Positions 47,959 to 59,570 of a stretch of 64,000 nt of DNA are shown here, piece after piece. This DNA comes from Sipunculus nudus (Eukaryota > Annelida > Sipuncula > Golfingiida > Sipunculidae). Both the position numbers and the translations under genes were made by a program. The stretch is taken from positions 48,897,340 through 48,961,339 of the forward strand of contig CM049322.1 in the NCBI GenBank assembly GCA_026874595.1. The letters run 5' to 3'. Under the pieces are notes generated by a model that was given only the letters and a program-made list of their open reading frames with translations, was not told where the DNA came from and made no database searches. Each line of letters opens with the position of its first letter. Position 1 is the first letter of the stretch.

Positions 47959-47999
<41 letters not shown>
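47959..47999. repeat. (TA)n microsatellite
   Basis: About 41 bp of TA repeat. Confidence 0.95.
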
Positions 48000-48001
<2 letters not shown>

Positions 48002-51000
48002 CACATAAATACGTCTGAGACATATTCCAATTAAAACATGATAAACCAAATCAATATCATTCGATGTTCATTAACGCTAAAGTGATACAAATATCTATTT
48101 GATATGTTGTAGGATTTGTTGTGGAATAAAGGGTATATTGATATAACATTATAGTTTTAACTGAATGAAATTTCACCAATGAAGTGTAGGTTTCCGCGAT
48201 CTTCATAGCTGAAACTATTCATGTTATGTGAAAGAAATACCAGGAAAGGCATTAAAATACTTATATCATGAAAAAGGCAAATTATCATCGAAACCATGTG
48301 GTTCATCAACTCATTTGACAAACGTGTTAGTAAACCTCGTTGTTAAACCATCGAATTAAGCCTGTTTTTTTTTTTATTCTTTGAAGGATCTTCCGGGTAT
48401 GAATGAGAGACCAGAATGGTGATTTAATTCCTACTCATATGTCACAATGTGCTCTGCTGTCCACTTTACAATCGTACGCCATAATATTTGCAAAATCGAT
48501 GATCCTATAATCATAATGTGTATACACAGGACACAAACAACAACCATATTTGGTTAATTCGGCCGTACCTGACTATTGTTCAGTGGCTGGTTCAGAGAGG
48601 GGGTCTGGGGGGTCCGTATACCCCCGCCTCCCTTTTTTAAACCGAAACAACAAAAGTTTTAGGGTTTCAAGCCAAATTTGCTACCTGGACCCCCTACTGT
48701 CCGGACCAGAGAACTTTTTAGGTTTTCGTTCAATTTTCCTTGGTTGGACCTTCCATGTTCCAAAATTCCTGGATCTAACTTGTTATTGATAGCTTGACCA
48801 GGAACCCGTTTTGATTATTGGATTAGGATTGGAATTTTAAACAATTTGGCGTGTTAATATTTTCAGTGATAAATTAGAAAATAAACAGCAATTACCAGTA
48901 GTCTGCTTATTTGGCTCGGTTGCTCAACCACTAAGCTAACGGATATCCCCTTCCCAAACTTCTCAGTGATGCCTACAACACGTTTCTCAAAGCGACTTTG
49001 TATGCAGCAGGGAGAATTTATGAACTATTGTTGTATGAGACATATATTATGTAAGGAGATCTATGAATAGCCATGCTGGTTCATTGTGCAAAGAGAAAGG
49101 ACGTGGATACAGGGAAATTCGGGACTTTAATTAGAAGAAACGAACCCATGACGTATGTGCTTCCATCACTTAGGTCAATGCTTTTTAAAGTTTACAAGTT
49201 CAGTTTTAAATGCTGTCGCTTTACATTTACCCCTGCGTCACATTTTCTCAGCACAAGCAATATGTAGATTCCAATCAGAAGTCCAGCCACCCCTTCCCTT
49301 CACACAATTTATATATATTTAAGTTTAAGAAGTCGAAACATCAGTGCCCTAGTAAATCGGCGAGTTTGGCATAGAAAAGGACACAAAGATATACAAGTTC
49401 AACTAAAACGTGTGATTCCGAACTGCGTATCGGGAAGACACCTGTAAACGTTTAATGTAACGACGAATGGTTTACCAGCATGTGTACGTACACAATAACA
49501 CAAAGAGCCACTAATAAACACGCAGCTCCCCTGATAAGCAACAATGTCTTTATTAATGAAGCCAGCCCTTCAATAGTTTTCACATGTTTCCTTGTCTAAT
49601 TAACATACTCAAAGGCTCTTGTTCAATGTACCCGCGGGTGAGGGACGGGGGAGTAATAGAAGTTTAATAGAACAGTCAGCTGGAAGAAAGTTGCGATTGG
49701 TAAGTAGACAGAAATGATTTTAAAATTACTTCTTAATATTTCATTGTAATTTAGCCTGCGAAATACATGGCCTGAACAAGAGCCCTGTTGGAAGCAAACC
49801 TGTCTTTTACTTGAGAATCACTACTGTTAGAGTTTTTATATAATACATTGTCTTATCAACATAATCAGAGTTCCATGTCAAAAGTAGCGCGTCATTGGAT
49901 ATAACGGTCGGCTGGCAGTGTAATGAAATCCCAATTCGCCACCCAGCTTAATACGCGTAGGCTGATGAAACACAATTTGCCTACCATTATTTTGTTAATA
50001 CTCATCTATAGTTATCGTTTTCTTTCTATATTTCTAACTGCATATTGTATGGAAAGGACCATTCATTGTTGGCGGAGCCTTCAGAAGCCCCAGAACTGAT
50101 GACTGCTTAAAATTTTCTGAGGCACAATCAAATCAAACTTGTTCATATTCTATGCAAGGTCTATACATGATTCATGTTCTTTATGATTTGCCTAATTTGA
50201 TTTTATTCATTTTCCTTATTTATGGTGAAATCAGATTATGAAACTTAAGTAATGTCAAATTACTATTATACATTTTATGTGGGGACTTGTTACCTTTATT
50301 TATCTGGCATTCACTTTTATGTACAAAACAGGTATAGGACACAAAGCGTTTAAGGAACGTTCAGTTGCTGGATTTTAGCGCATGCTTTCCAAATATTCGG
50401 TTCATATTTACATTAATGTCACGACATCTATGCAATTCGACCTATCTACCTAAAGCACCTGAGACAAAAATAACCTGACAGCATCTGTTATTACAAAATG
50501 TAATTCTTTACATATAAACACTAATCAACTTATAGCTGAGGACAGATATAAAAAGAAGCAAAGCCTTGGCTCTGTATATTGCACCGCATCATATTTATAC
50601 GATAAAGTGCGATTTTATTTGTGTCAATAAGACATGGTGTGCATTACAAAAGACACTAATTACATAAGTTTGAATACTAGCTACCTGAGCAGGTGATTCG
50701 GAGCCATCCAACAATAACCCGTAACGTTCATCGTGTTAAATTCGATGTTTTAGCTTGTAATTATAGATTACATTTGCTTGCTTCCTTTGTGGCCCCTGAT
50801 TCAAGTGTTGTCAAGTTGATCTTGACTTATTTGGGAGGAGGTAAATCAAACAAGTGATGTGACGTTCACAATGTATGTTTTATGCATGCAACTTTCTGAT
50901 ATAAAACAGGTGACAGCTAATCATGTTTTATATAATAAACTAACATTTCATATCAACTCTTGTAGGATGTAGGAATTAATGTTTAACCACATAAAATCTG

Positions 51001-51829
51001 CAAAAAATGTTGATGCGTTTGAATTATTAATTGGAGGGGACTAGTACTCTGGGACAATGAATATGTAGAATTATTAAAGTTCAGGCTGGAATTATGGTCT
51101 ATTCTGAATCCTGATTGATCTTTAAATTAGTACTTTTGGTATACAATTGTTTATACGATGTGTACTAACAAACAAATAAATGCATAGCCTTCACTTACAG
51201 TCGATGAAGTGATAGACAGTTCCAGACCTAAATGTAATTTCATGCCTTGATGTTGATTGTATATCAACCGTTGGTAAGGTGAGCGGGGTTTTCCTCCTTG
51301 GACCTTTTGAGATCACAGCGGTATATTGAACACGACTGGCAAGGTTATATAAGTTAATATGTTACTTGCATATTTTAGTTGCTCTGTCGAATATTTCTAA
51401 TAACTGGTGACCACTGAGCTCATACGATAGAAAAATATTCCTCAAGCACGTGCAAGTGTCTCCTTAATCAGTCAAACGTATAAATATATCACGATGGAAT
51501 GTGCTTTAGTGCTATGGAAGCATGTGTCTGTGTGCTCTAAAACACCTATTTAAATTTTGGTTGCACTTCTTGTACATTTCCAAAGTTAATTAGTAACTCC
51601 ATGTGCAGCACTTCAAATGACGACAGATGATCTCCCCAGCTTTTTTCTCTCGGGAAGGGGAATGAACTCACCAGCTTTCTGGACACCAGGTGAAAGCAAA
51701 GTTGAGAAACATATGTAAGTGATGTAAATTGGCAGTCTAATATCAAGAATAAAGATTGCGTTATATATAGAGAAAACTACAAACACATCACCAGTCTTCA
51801 GGAAGTGATAAAAAAACATTCAAGACCAA

Positions 51830-51888
<59 letters not shown>

Positions 51889-52154
51889 CTGAAAGGGTTT
51901 GGTTGCCATTCCATTATGAAGGTGCTTGATACTTAAAAGCAGAGCTGCTATAAGTTCATAAAATGCATTAATGTCACTATCCGCAGGTTTGGAAACTCAA
52001 ACGCCACACAGTATGATATGGTCCATTAACGCTAACTATGAAAACAATGGCTGACAGATGTACCCTATGCAAAGAGGAGAAGCTAAAAATCATCGCGTAC
52101 AAGAGAACGACACTCCTTAACAAAAGAAGTGAATACCTTAACACTTGAAGGCAA

Positions 52155-52204
<50 letters not shown>

Positions 52205-53368
52205 ACCAGGACACAAAGCTGAGATAACTTAGTGTCCGCTGCACTTAATATAAATATATATATATATATATATAAATTAATATCAAGTTGCAAAAAAACA
52301 AAACATATTAACCGAAATATGTCTTTGTCTCTGTGACATTTAGATGAAACTGATCGGAGAAATATCATGCTTTAAACGCATTTGCAATACATCTTATATA
52401 ATGTAGATATTAATTTTTTACCTTTATTTAATGGCGTTATAGTTATTCTCTTAACTGACGGAGCGTGTGGGCTGGGAAACGTATAAATTATCCGTATAAA
52501 GATATAATTTCTCTTCTCTTCATAGCCTTTAATCCAGCCCAACAAAAAAAAAGTAAGCAATGAAAGTTTTAGAATTAGAATTTATCTTCATTTCAACTTA
52601 AAGAAAGGCGAGAACTACTTATGAATAATGTTAAGTTCCTTATCAGCCTATCCAGATCAGCGCATTGAAGTACATCACTTTCCTTTAAGGTGTAATACTT
52701 TTGACGTGACTTTGTGTTGAAAATTTCAGCTACGGTTTTCAGATCCTAAATGGTAAGCTATGACACCTCCGTAAAAACCGTATTAATGGGATATTTCGTA
52801 CATTGTGGATCTATTTCACCGATTCATCTTTAAATTCTGTTGTACCATTTTGCATCAAAAGAAAGTATGGTGTATTTATCATGTTGCAGCTGAATTTATA
52901 TATAGACGTCAGCAAGACCCTCTGAAACACAATATTTAAGTAATTATCAATAGAGTACTCTCTGATTATTGACCGTTTTCCCTTTGTAAGGCCTCGTTAA
53001 CGTATTCAGCAGTGAACTCATAGATCCTGTTGCTATCCTTTGAATGGACCTCAAATAAAAATGTTAAACGAGCAGTGAGCACACGAATCCCTTTAAATTA
53101 TCCAAGGGAAGTGTGAAATATTATAAATATCATAAGCATTTAAAAAAGTCCCTTTAAAGTAGAATACTTAGTAAAAGTACATTAAAATACTAAGTTAATA
53201 GTGAACTTTCTTAGTTATGGCACATTTCGGGAAGTTTAAAATGTTATAAACAATGCTGTCCCTTTGAAACAACACACTGTGTTAAAATGCCTAATGGTAC
53301 TCACTGAACAGTAAATTTAACCCTGATGTTTCAAATATTTCGTAAAATCCCTAGTAACGCAGTCTTAA

Positions 53369-53420
<52 letters not shown>

Positions 53421-54988
53421 CGAAAAAAGTGACATTACACAAGGAAGAAAGGAATATATGTGTGTTCTTTGAAAAATAACTCGTGTTTTTCGCATTAATT
53501 AAAATACCAACATACAGATTTTTTTTTTGGTGTGACAGTGTGTTTTGGGAGACGTGACGTGTACTTAGTATTCTCTGCCTAGTTGTATTGTCTTTGATTT
53601 ACAGTCATTACATCTAAATTGTTGTATGTCTTCTGATCCGTTTAGTTTTTCAACATGTAAGTATTCTTTTAGAGGGGTATTTGCTATGGTTTTGGCATGA
53701 TTTAGGCAAAAATGAATGCATTTTTTTTCTCACAGTGTTTTAACCAAATTGACATCAACGTGGCAGCCATCTGCAGGCTGGTGCACTATGGTTTCCTCCA
53801 CGGTACAGCAAGAGCGTATTATTATCGTTAATGCTCTTAAAATTGACACTTTGGTCATTTCCATCTCGCAATTAACATTTATCTAGTACATTATACTCAT
53901 ATATTTGTGTGTGTTTATTTGTGTGTGATTTGTAATATGAATGACAACTATATATAAATAGTTCACGGACACTGGGACCTTACTCTTCCTCATGTATAAT
54001 TATGCACCTGCGTTCCGCCTTTGTGCATTTTTACTCCTAGATAGGTTTAGTATAACGCAAAGTCCGTGCTGAAAAGTCTAGATTCTTCAAGGCCGTTTAA
54101 TGTTTTTCTTATTAAGAAACACTAGGGTACATCAAGCACTGTATCACATTCAGGTTCAGGAATATGCGAGGGACGGAACTCTGGCCTGAGCATATGTATT
54201 GATGTTCTTTCCACCAATCATACTGAAATCATTACCTTTGCTGCGGCCACCTAACATCTTGTATTGAATTCTTATACTGCTATTAGCAGTACCTCCTGAT
54301 TGTCTGGTGTTCCAACGAAACCTGATCAAGGCTATAACTTATAGGATAAGATACAAGCTGAGCCAACATAGTTGCAATCGATATCATTTGCGAATTTAAC
54401 TTCTAATTTTATTTGCTTTAATCAATGTGTTATTTAGTTGTAGGTGTGTAATGTATATCAAGAACTGTTTATACATATCATTTCCTATCATTAATACTTA
54501 CCTTCTAAAGTAATTATCACTCATGTTCCTTATATATTATAAGTCAATACATGTTGCCTTTAACAGATGGTATAGGGATGTTTAATCATAAGTAACAGGG
54601 GCTTGCTCCTCGGCATATGTCTGGCCTAAACACGTAATATGTTGTAACTTAACACCTGGCCCTGTATTGGCTGCGAATCAAAAAACAATTCGTGACTTTG
54701 TGACGCTGAAGTGATACACGGAGATTAGGACGATAGAATGTTAACGTGAGGGTCACGTGCAGGAAGGAATATGATGTTTCATATAAATGACCAAATACTC
54801 AGTTGGCCGATCGCCGAATCAAGAGTGGCTATTTATCAGTGAAAGTGTCACATCAAGTATTATTTATTAATTTATGTCTTAAACTAATTGCCTGTTTTGG
54901 AATACAAGGAAGAATATAGGACAGGGACGCATTGCAGGTGGGGATATTACCTGCCAAAATAAACCCGAGATTCTTCTCCCTTTAAAAG
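48000..54988. other. Long gene-free stretch with TA microsatellites
   Basis: No gene recognised over 7 kb. (TA)n runs lie at 51834-51886, 52155-52201, 52247-52274 and 53370-53417. A GC-skewed patch at 48590-48720 (GGGGGTCTGGGGGGTCCG and CCCCCGCCTCCC) looks like an interspersed repeat. A minus-strand box A-like TAGCTTAGTGG near 48940 has no box B. ORFs over the TA runs encode only Tyr-Ile repeats. Confidence 0.5.
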
Positions 54989-54995
54989 TATATAA
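54989..54995 (+). promoter_or_regulatory. Candidate TATA box for lectin gene at 55958
   Basis: TATATAA is followed about 25-30 bp later by AATCAGAACC, a plausible start site. A 5' non-coding exon of about 50 bp would then end at ACTACAG|GTATGT (donor at 55072). The next acceptor is CCTTCAG at 55951-55957, 14 bp before the ATG. Spacing is canonical for a TATA promoter with a non-coding first exon. This is inference from sequence only. Confidence 0.4.
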
Positions 54996-55957
54996 TTCTT
55001 TGTCGAGAACCACAATCAGAACCACCGATCCCTATCGTGAAAGCAGTTTAAGCGGACGTTTTTAACTACAGGTATGTGCAGAACATCTTTTGAATTTCCT
55101 TTGAGGTTTACAATATTTATTATTGTTATAATTTGTTAATGCAAAGGATTTGATGGGTTAAGATATGCTATGGTAAAAGTAAACTATATTCATGTTAGGG
55201 CTTGCTACTTAAGAGAAATATGTAAGTAAATACTTACTACAATGAACGTAGCAGGTCTAGCCATTTTGTCTCATAAAGGATAGTTAATTATGTGTTGTTA
55301 TCAGACTTCAAATGTTGAAGATATATCATACATAAGATGTTCTTGTATATATCCGAAAACAGTTGGTATGTTTGTGTCTACATGTTTACTTGTTACGTCT
55401 TCACTGCCGTTAAGAATGAGATAAGTCTTTGTAATGTTATTGTATTACTAACAATAATTCTCTGATAAAGCCTAAAATAGTTTTAAGTGTTATGGTATTT
55501 AAGACAATAATGTATATAACAATCACTTTTTTATTGATCTGTCAAGAAACCCGAGATGTAGCGTAAACAGAGAGTAGGTCTTAAGGCATTATTTGATAGT
55601 AAAATAAAAAGGTTTTCAGGAGTATGATACGGCCACAGATCATGGATCGCTTGCAGGTCTTTCTAGCAAAGTAATTAAGATCAATCATTTGTTCTGTGAT
55701 ATAGATACAAACAAGTGTAAATACCGCTACGTATATATTTTGATTAAAAAAGTATTTTATTCGTTATACGCCTAATCTAGAATAGAACACGCGTTGTGTG
55801 GAAAATTTGTGACATATTAGTGTTAAATAGTGTAAACTACATAGAATGCTGAAATATATTCGTGACGTTCATACATAAAAAGTACTAGTATTAAGAAATT
55901 CATTCGTATCGTTTGTTGTGTAAAACTTACATTAATTTATGTTACTTTCACCTTCAG

Positions 55958-56065
55958 GTTTATCACGAAAATGAACGCCTATGTAGTTTATCTGGTGTTG
56001 ATCGCTGTAGCATTGACGAACGGTAACTACGGTTTACTGCAGGGTTCTTACGGACGTGGTCTGAC

Positions 56066-56116
<51 letters not shown>

Positions 56117-56214
56117 CTCTAAAGAAAAACAACACTGTTAATTTTATATTATTTATACCGCTCTGGCCTAGTCTGTAGGCCATAGAGCACTTTACATCGG
56201 AGGGTAACACTACC

Positions 56215-56283
<69 letters not shown>

Positions 56284-57245
56284 TTCATCTTCCTAATCTA
56301 ACGAAATCAAATCTAAATTCATCAAAAGGGCTTTTAGGCGGTCGGACATTTCAAAGTGACTAGTTTGACTACCGTCTTAGTAATTACACACTGTAACATG
56401 CCTTTTAATTTTAAAAAATCACATTTAAAACGTATGAACGTGGTGTATTGTTAACCTTTAGCACGGCAGTGTCCGAGTGGATTTCCAAACTGGTACAGGT
56501 TTGGACAACTGATTAATGGTTACTTCAAGCCATCTTGCTACATGTTCGTGCGATCAGGGCTTACTTGGATAGAAGCCAGGAGAAACTGTATTAAACATGG
56601 TGCAGATCTCGTCTCCATCGAGACCCACGGGGAAAATGCCCACCTGCAAGAGATTATAAAACGGCACTGGTATCTTCAAAAACCGGGTAAGCGATACTCT
56701 ATCCCGGTTTATCCCTTAAATACGTGTGGTGTTTGGATAGGTATCAAATTAAATAATTCCTTATTGAAGGCACACATTGTAATTTTCTAAAAATTTGGAA
56801 CTGTTTAGTGTTTGTACCCTTTATGTAACATGCGATTATTGAAATATTAAGAATGTGCAATCAAAAGCAAATTTTATTTATGCAAAATTTCTCTCTTGAA
56901 GCACACCAGTTGATTTAACTTATAATATCCTAGAGAGGAAACTGAATTATAAATGCAATGTTAAGGAATTTATATTTTATTTTATCAGTACTTACGGACT
57001 ACAGATACTGGGGGTATTGGACCGGTGGAAATGACCAGCGCAGAGAAGGCGACTGGCGATGGGGTTCAAACAACAACAGGTTTACTTTCAGAAGATGGAG
57101 TCGAGGCCAGCCAAACAACAAAGATATAAATGGACGCGAGGAGAACTGCCTTCAGCTCTACAGGAATTCCGGATGGAGGTGGAATGATCTGTACTGCAGT
57201 GACGAATTCCAGGGGTCTATTTGTGAAATTAAAGCAAAGAAATAA
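55958..57245 (+). CDS. Secreted C-type lectin, three coding exons
   Basis: Exon 1 has its ATG at 55971 and ends at 56022 with the signal peptide MNAYVVYLVLIAVALTNG. Exon 2 is 56462-56686 (acceptor CCTTTAG, donor CCGG|GTAAGC) and exon 3 is 56989-57245 (acceptor TATCAG, stop TAA). Both introns are phase 1 and the product is 177 residues. Landmarks are an extra N-terminal Cys (ARQCPSG), PSCYMF, WIEARRNC, GADLVSIE, YWTGGND, RGQPNN, EENCLQLY, WRWNDLYC and SICEIKAKK. The extra Cys suggests a long-form CTLD. The sugar motif is QPN, a hybrid of galactose-type QPD and mannose-type EPN; the following Glu and WND are kept, so calcium binding is plausible. The intron inside the CTLD is shared with the minus-strand lectin at 424-609 but absent from the gene at 31383. 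Intron 1 holds two (TA)n runs. Secretion and glycan binding are inferred from the family. Confidence 0.9.
56067..56281. repeat. Two (TA)n runs flanking a dispersed-repeat piece, in intron 1
   Basis: TA repeats at about 56070-56116 and 56217-56281 bracket a 100-bp piece. Its start, AACTCTAAAGAAAAACAACA, matches the dispersed repeat at 2573-2600. The interior includes CTGGCCTAGTCTGTAGGCCA. Confidence 0.8.
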
Positions 57246-57259
57246 ATTACAATAATAAA
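57241..57259 (+). terminator. Overlapping polyadenylation signals
   Basis: AATAAA at 57241-57246 overlaps the stop codon, and a second AATAAA lies at 57254-57259. The second is the more likely functional signal. Confidence 0.55.
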
Positions 57260-58133
57260 CAAAGATCGATTAATGGAATATAATATGCAAAAGCTGCGCA
57301 GAGATTTAAAGCATCCTTTCACAACGTTTGACTAATAGAAACTTATACGGTTTTTTTTCAGCTTAGTTAGTTTACATGCATTTAATGTTTCTAAAAAGAA
57401 GATATTACTTTTTCAAATGACTGTTCCTAATAGCCGCTTCCTAATACCATGTGCTTCTCTGACGATATTCTAGTCAGGGGATTCTTATTTAAACATAGAA
57501 AGTTAAACAAAAACATTCTTATATTTATATGTCAATGAACTTATAAAGCTGTCTAAAGTGTCAAAAAGGAGTTGACTGATTGATGATGAATATAATGAGT
57601 TGCTACTTGGTCTGGTTTTGAGGGTGGCTGTTCGAAGACCCGCATGCCTGAATTCTCGCCTGGAGTGCTTCCACCCAGCAGCCAGGCTAGGGACTAGTAA
57701 AGAGGGCGCGAGGGAGAGTCGGACAGGCAATCTAGTCCCCTTTCCTGTCAGGCCGTCCCCGAGTGCAGTCTCATCTGACAAAAAAAGCTTTCAAGCAGAA
57801 CAACAAGAATTTGTTATTCCATTATTGCAACCGATCCCACATTTAAATGTTTCATGATAATGATAACAAATACCCCCACATTTAGAGGTAAATCATATTT
57901 GGTGTTCCTGGATAACTAACGATTCTTTTCTCAATGAGCGAATGAAAAGGTGTTAACAGTTCACTTTAATAAACATCATTTGAACAATGAACAAAACATT
58001 AATCATACATAAAACTCTAAATAAATCATTGCAACACATATGCCGTTTCTGATTTTATAATTAAGCAAATGACTAAAGATCACTTGAGTTAATTACGTAC
58101 ACAACACGCTTTATTTTAATATGGACTCAAACA
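57260..58133. other. Non-coding sequence with a GC-richer patch
   Basis: At 57600-57780 both strands are open and GC-rich, with no recognisable domain on either strand. I could not decide whether this is a decayed exon, a repeat or chance. Confidence 0.35.
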
Positions 58134-58145
58134 CCACCAGGGGGC
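58134..58145 (+). promoter_or_regulatory. Single CTCF-like motif
   Basis: CCACCAGGGGGC, followed by ACATA, matches the CTCF core including the C after the G run, which the big array lacks. It lies about 0.9 kb 3' of the lectin gene and about 46 kb from the array, in the same orientation as the array motifs. Function is inferred from motif similarity alone. Confidence 0.35.
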
Positions 58146-58154
58146 ACATAATAT

Positions 58155-58437
58155 CATCCATACCCGCGTGCCAGTAGAGATCACATTAACGTTGGCTGGA
58201 TTTAAACGAAATAACGTAGTAACTCTGTGGTATGTATGTGATACCTGCTAGGTTTCCCAGTGTCCATATGATAAAATAACGAATCCTCAATATGCAATAC
58301 GTAAGTATTTCCTCCGTCCTTGATCGTGCATGTAAAACACTTCCAGTAGGGGATCAAGAAGCTAGCCGTTCTTAAAACATGATTTATCGGCAAAGAGCAG
58401 AATGTGGCATATCTGTGATAAAACTAAGTTTAGACTA
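58155..58437 (+). repeat. Dispersed repeat, copy 2 (pair with 47087-47385)
   Basis: Same block order as copy 1: AACGAAATAACGTAGTAACT, GTGATACCTGCTAGG, AACGAATCC, AAGTATTTCCTCCGTCCTTG and ATATCTGTGATAA. It is followed by a (TA)n run at about 58516-58550. Confidence 0.75.
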
Positions 58438-58508
58438 AGAAACTATGATGTAGTTTCACCATATTAGAGTGATATATACACACATAAATATGTATATAAC
58501 TACTAACA

Positions 58509-58552
<44 letters not shown>

Positions 58553-59504
58553 AACATACATAGGTGTGTAGAGAGATGGATATAATTTAAGTAATTCTAT
58601 AAAACATTCTAATTTATGTCAAATATAATTTTGCATACTGGAATTTGCTATATCTTATACTTGGTACTGCATAATGCATCTGGCAGTCGGTGTCGAGTGC
58701 AAATACAAAATAATATTCTGTTCAGTTGAACTTGTAAAAAATATAGAGAGGGGCACTCATCTTAAGAAGTGTTCAGGGACAGGTGGAATTTACGTTCGAT
58801 GAATAGGGTTATCAAAATTTGAAATTGCTGGCTCAATTGATTGGCAAAGGTACAATGTAGTGAATATAAATGTACACTGGAATGAAATTTTTTCCGGAGG
58901 ACAATCCCAGTACCTACCTGTCCCAAATGAAAATTGTCTGTAACTTGAGGATAAATCAATCATCAGTGTACAGGCTGACAAAAGACCTCATGCTGACACC
59001 TGCAGAAACCATCACCTTATTGGCAAAACAAGTCCTATTGTAAAGATTGGAATGTTCTATTTTCTTTCTGTAAACAGTTTGCGCCCAAGTTCTATAGTGA
59101 AATCCTTCTCGTCTGTAAAGATCATGCATTCAATGTTTAATTTCGTGTACATCATATCTAAGATCATTCTCCTTGTTTTCTTTTAGGTTTAACAATGTTA
59201 TCTCTCTTTGTCAACCGAATTCGTTTAAAGGCACTGAGATTTTTCTTTTGTCAAAAGGCCGTCACACCTGAACACAATAACCTGTACCCATGTAAAACTA
59301 GACACAGATCGCCAGCTGCAACATTTAGTAGTAAAAACTGTATATAACAAATTTCAATACGCAAATTTAATCTTTTCACAAATCAGGAAAGACAAAAAAA
59401 ATTTAGATACCTATTCAAATTATCCAAATCTTTCTACACTTACAACTGACATACGGTATTTATAAATTTATTTACCCCGACAGTGCGGGACTTTTCTGAA
59501 TCAC

Positions 59505-59570
<66 letters not shown>

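Noticed and set aside
48890-48950. tRNA-like box A (TAGCTTAGTGG) on the minus strand
   Set aside because: No box B within the expected distance; probably chance or a very decayed SINE.
51977-52368. Minus-strand ORFs of 76-79 codons with YIYIYI tracts
   Set aside because: Translations of (TA)n microsatellites. The same holds for ORFs at 39876-40109, 44670-44852 and 59440-59676.
57503-57857. Overlapping sense and antisense ORFs of 85-92 codons
   Set aside because: Open on both strands in a GC-richer patch with no recognised domain or splice signals; not enough to call a gene.
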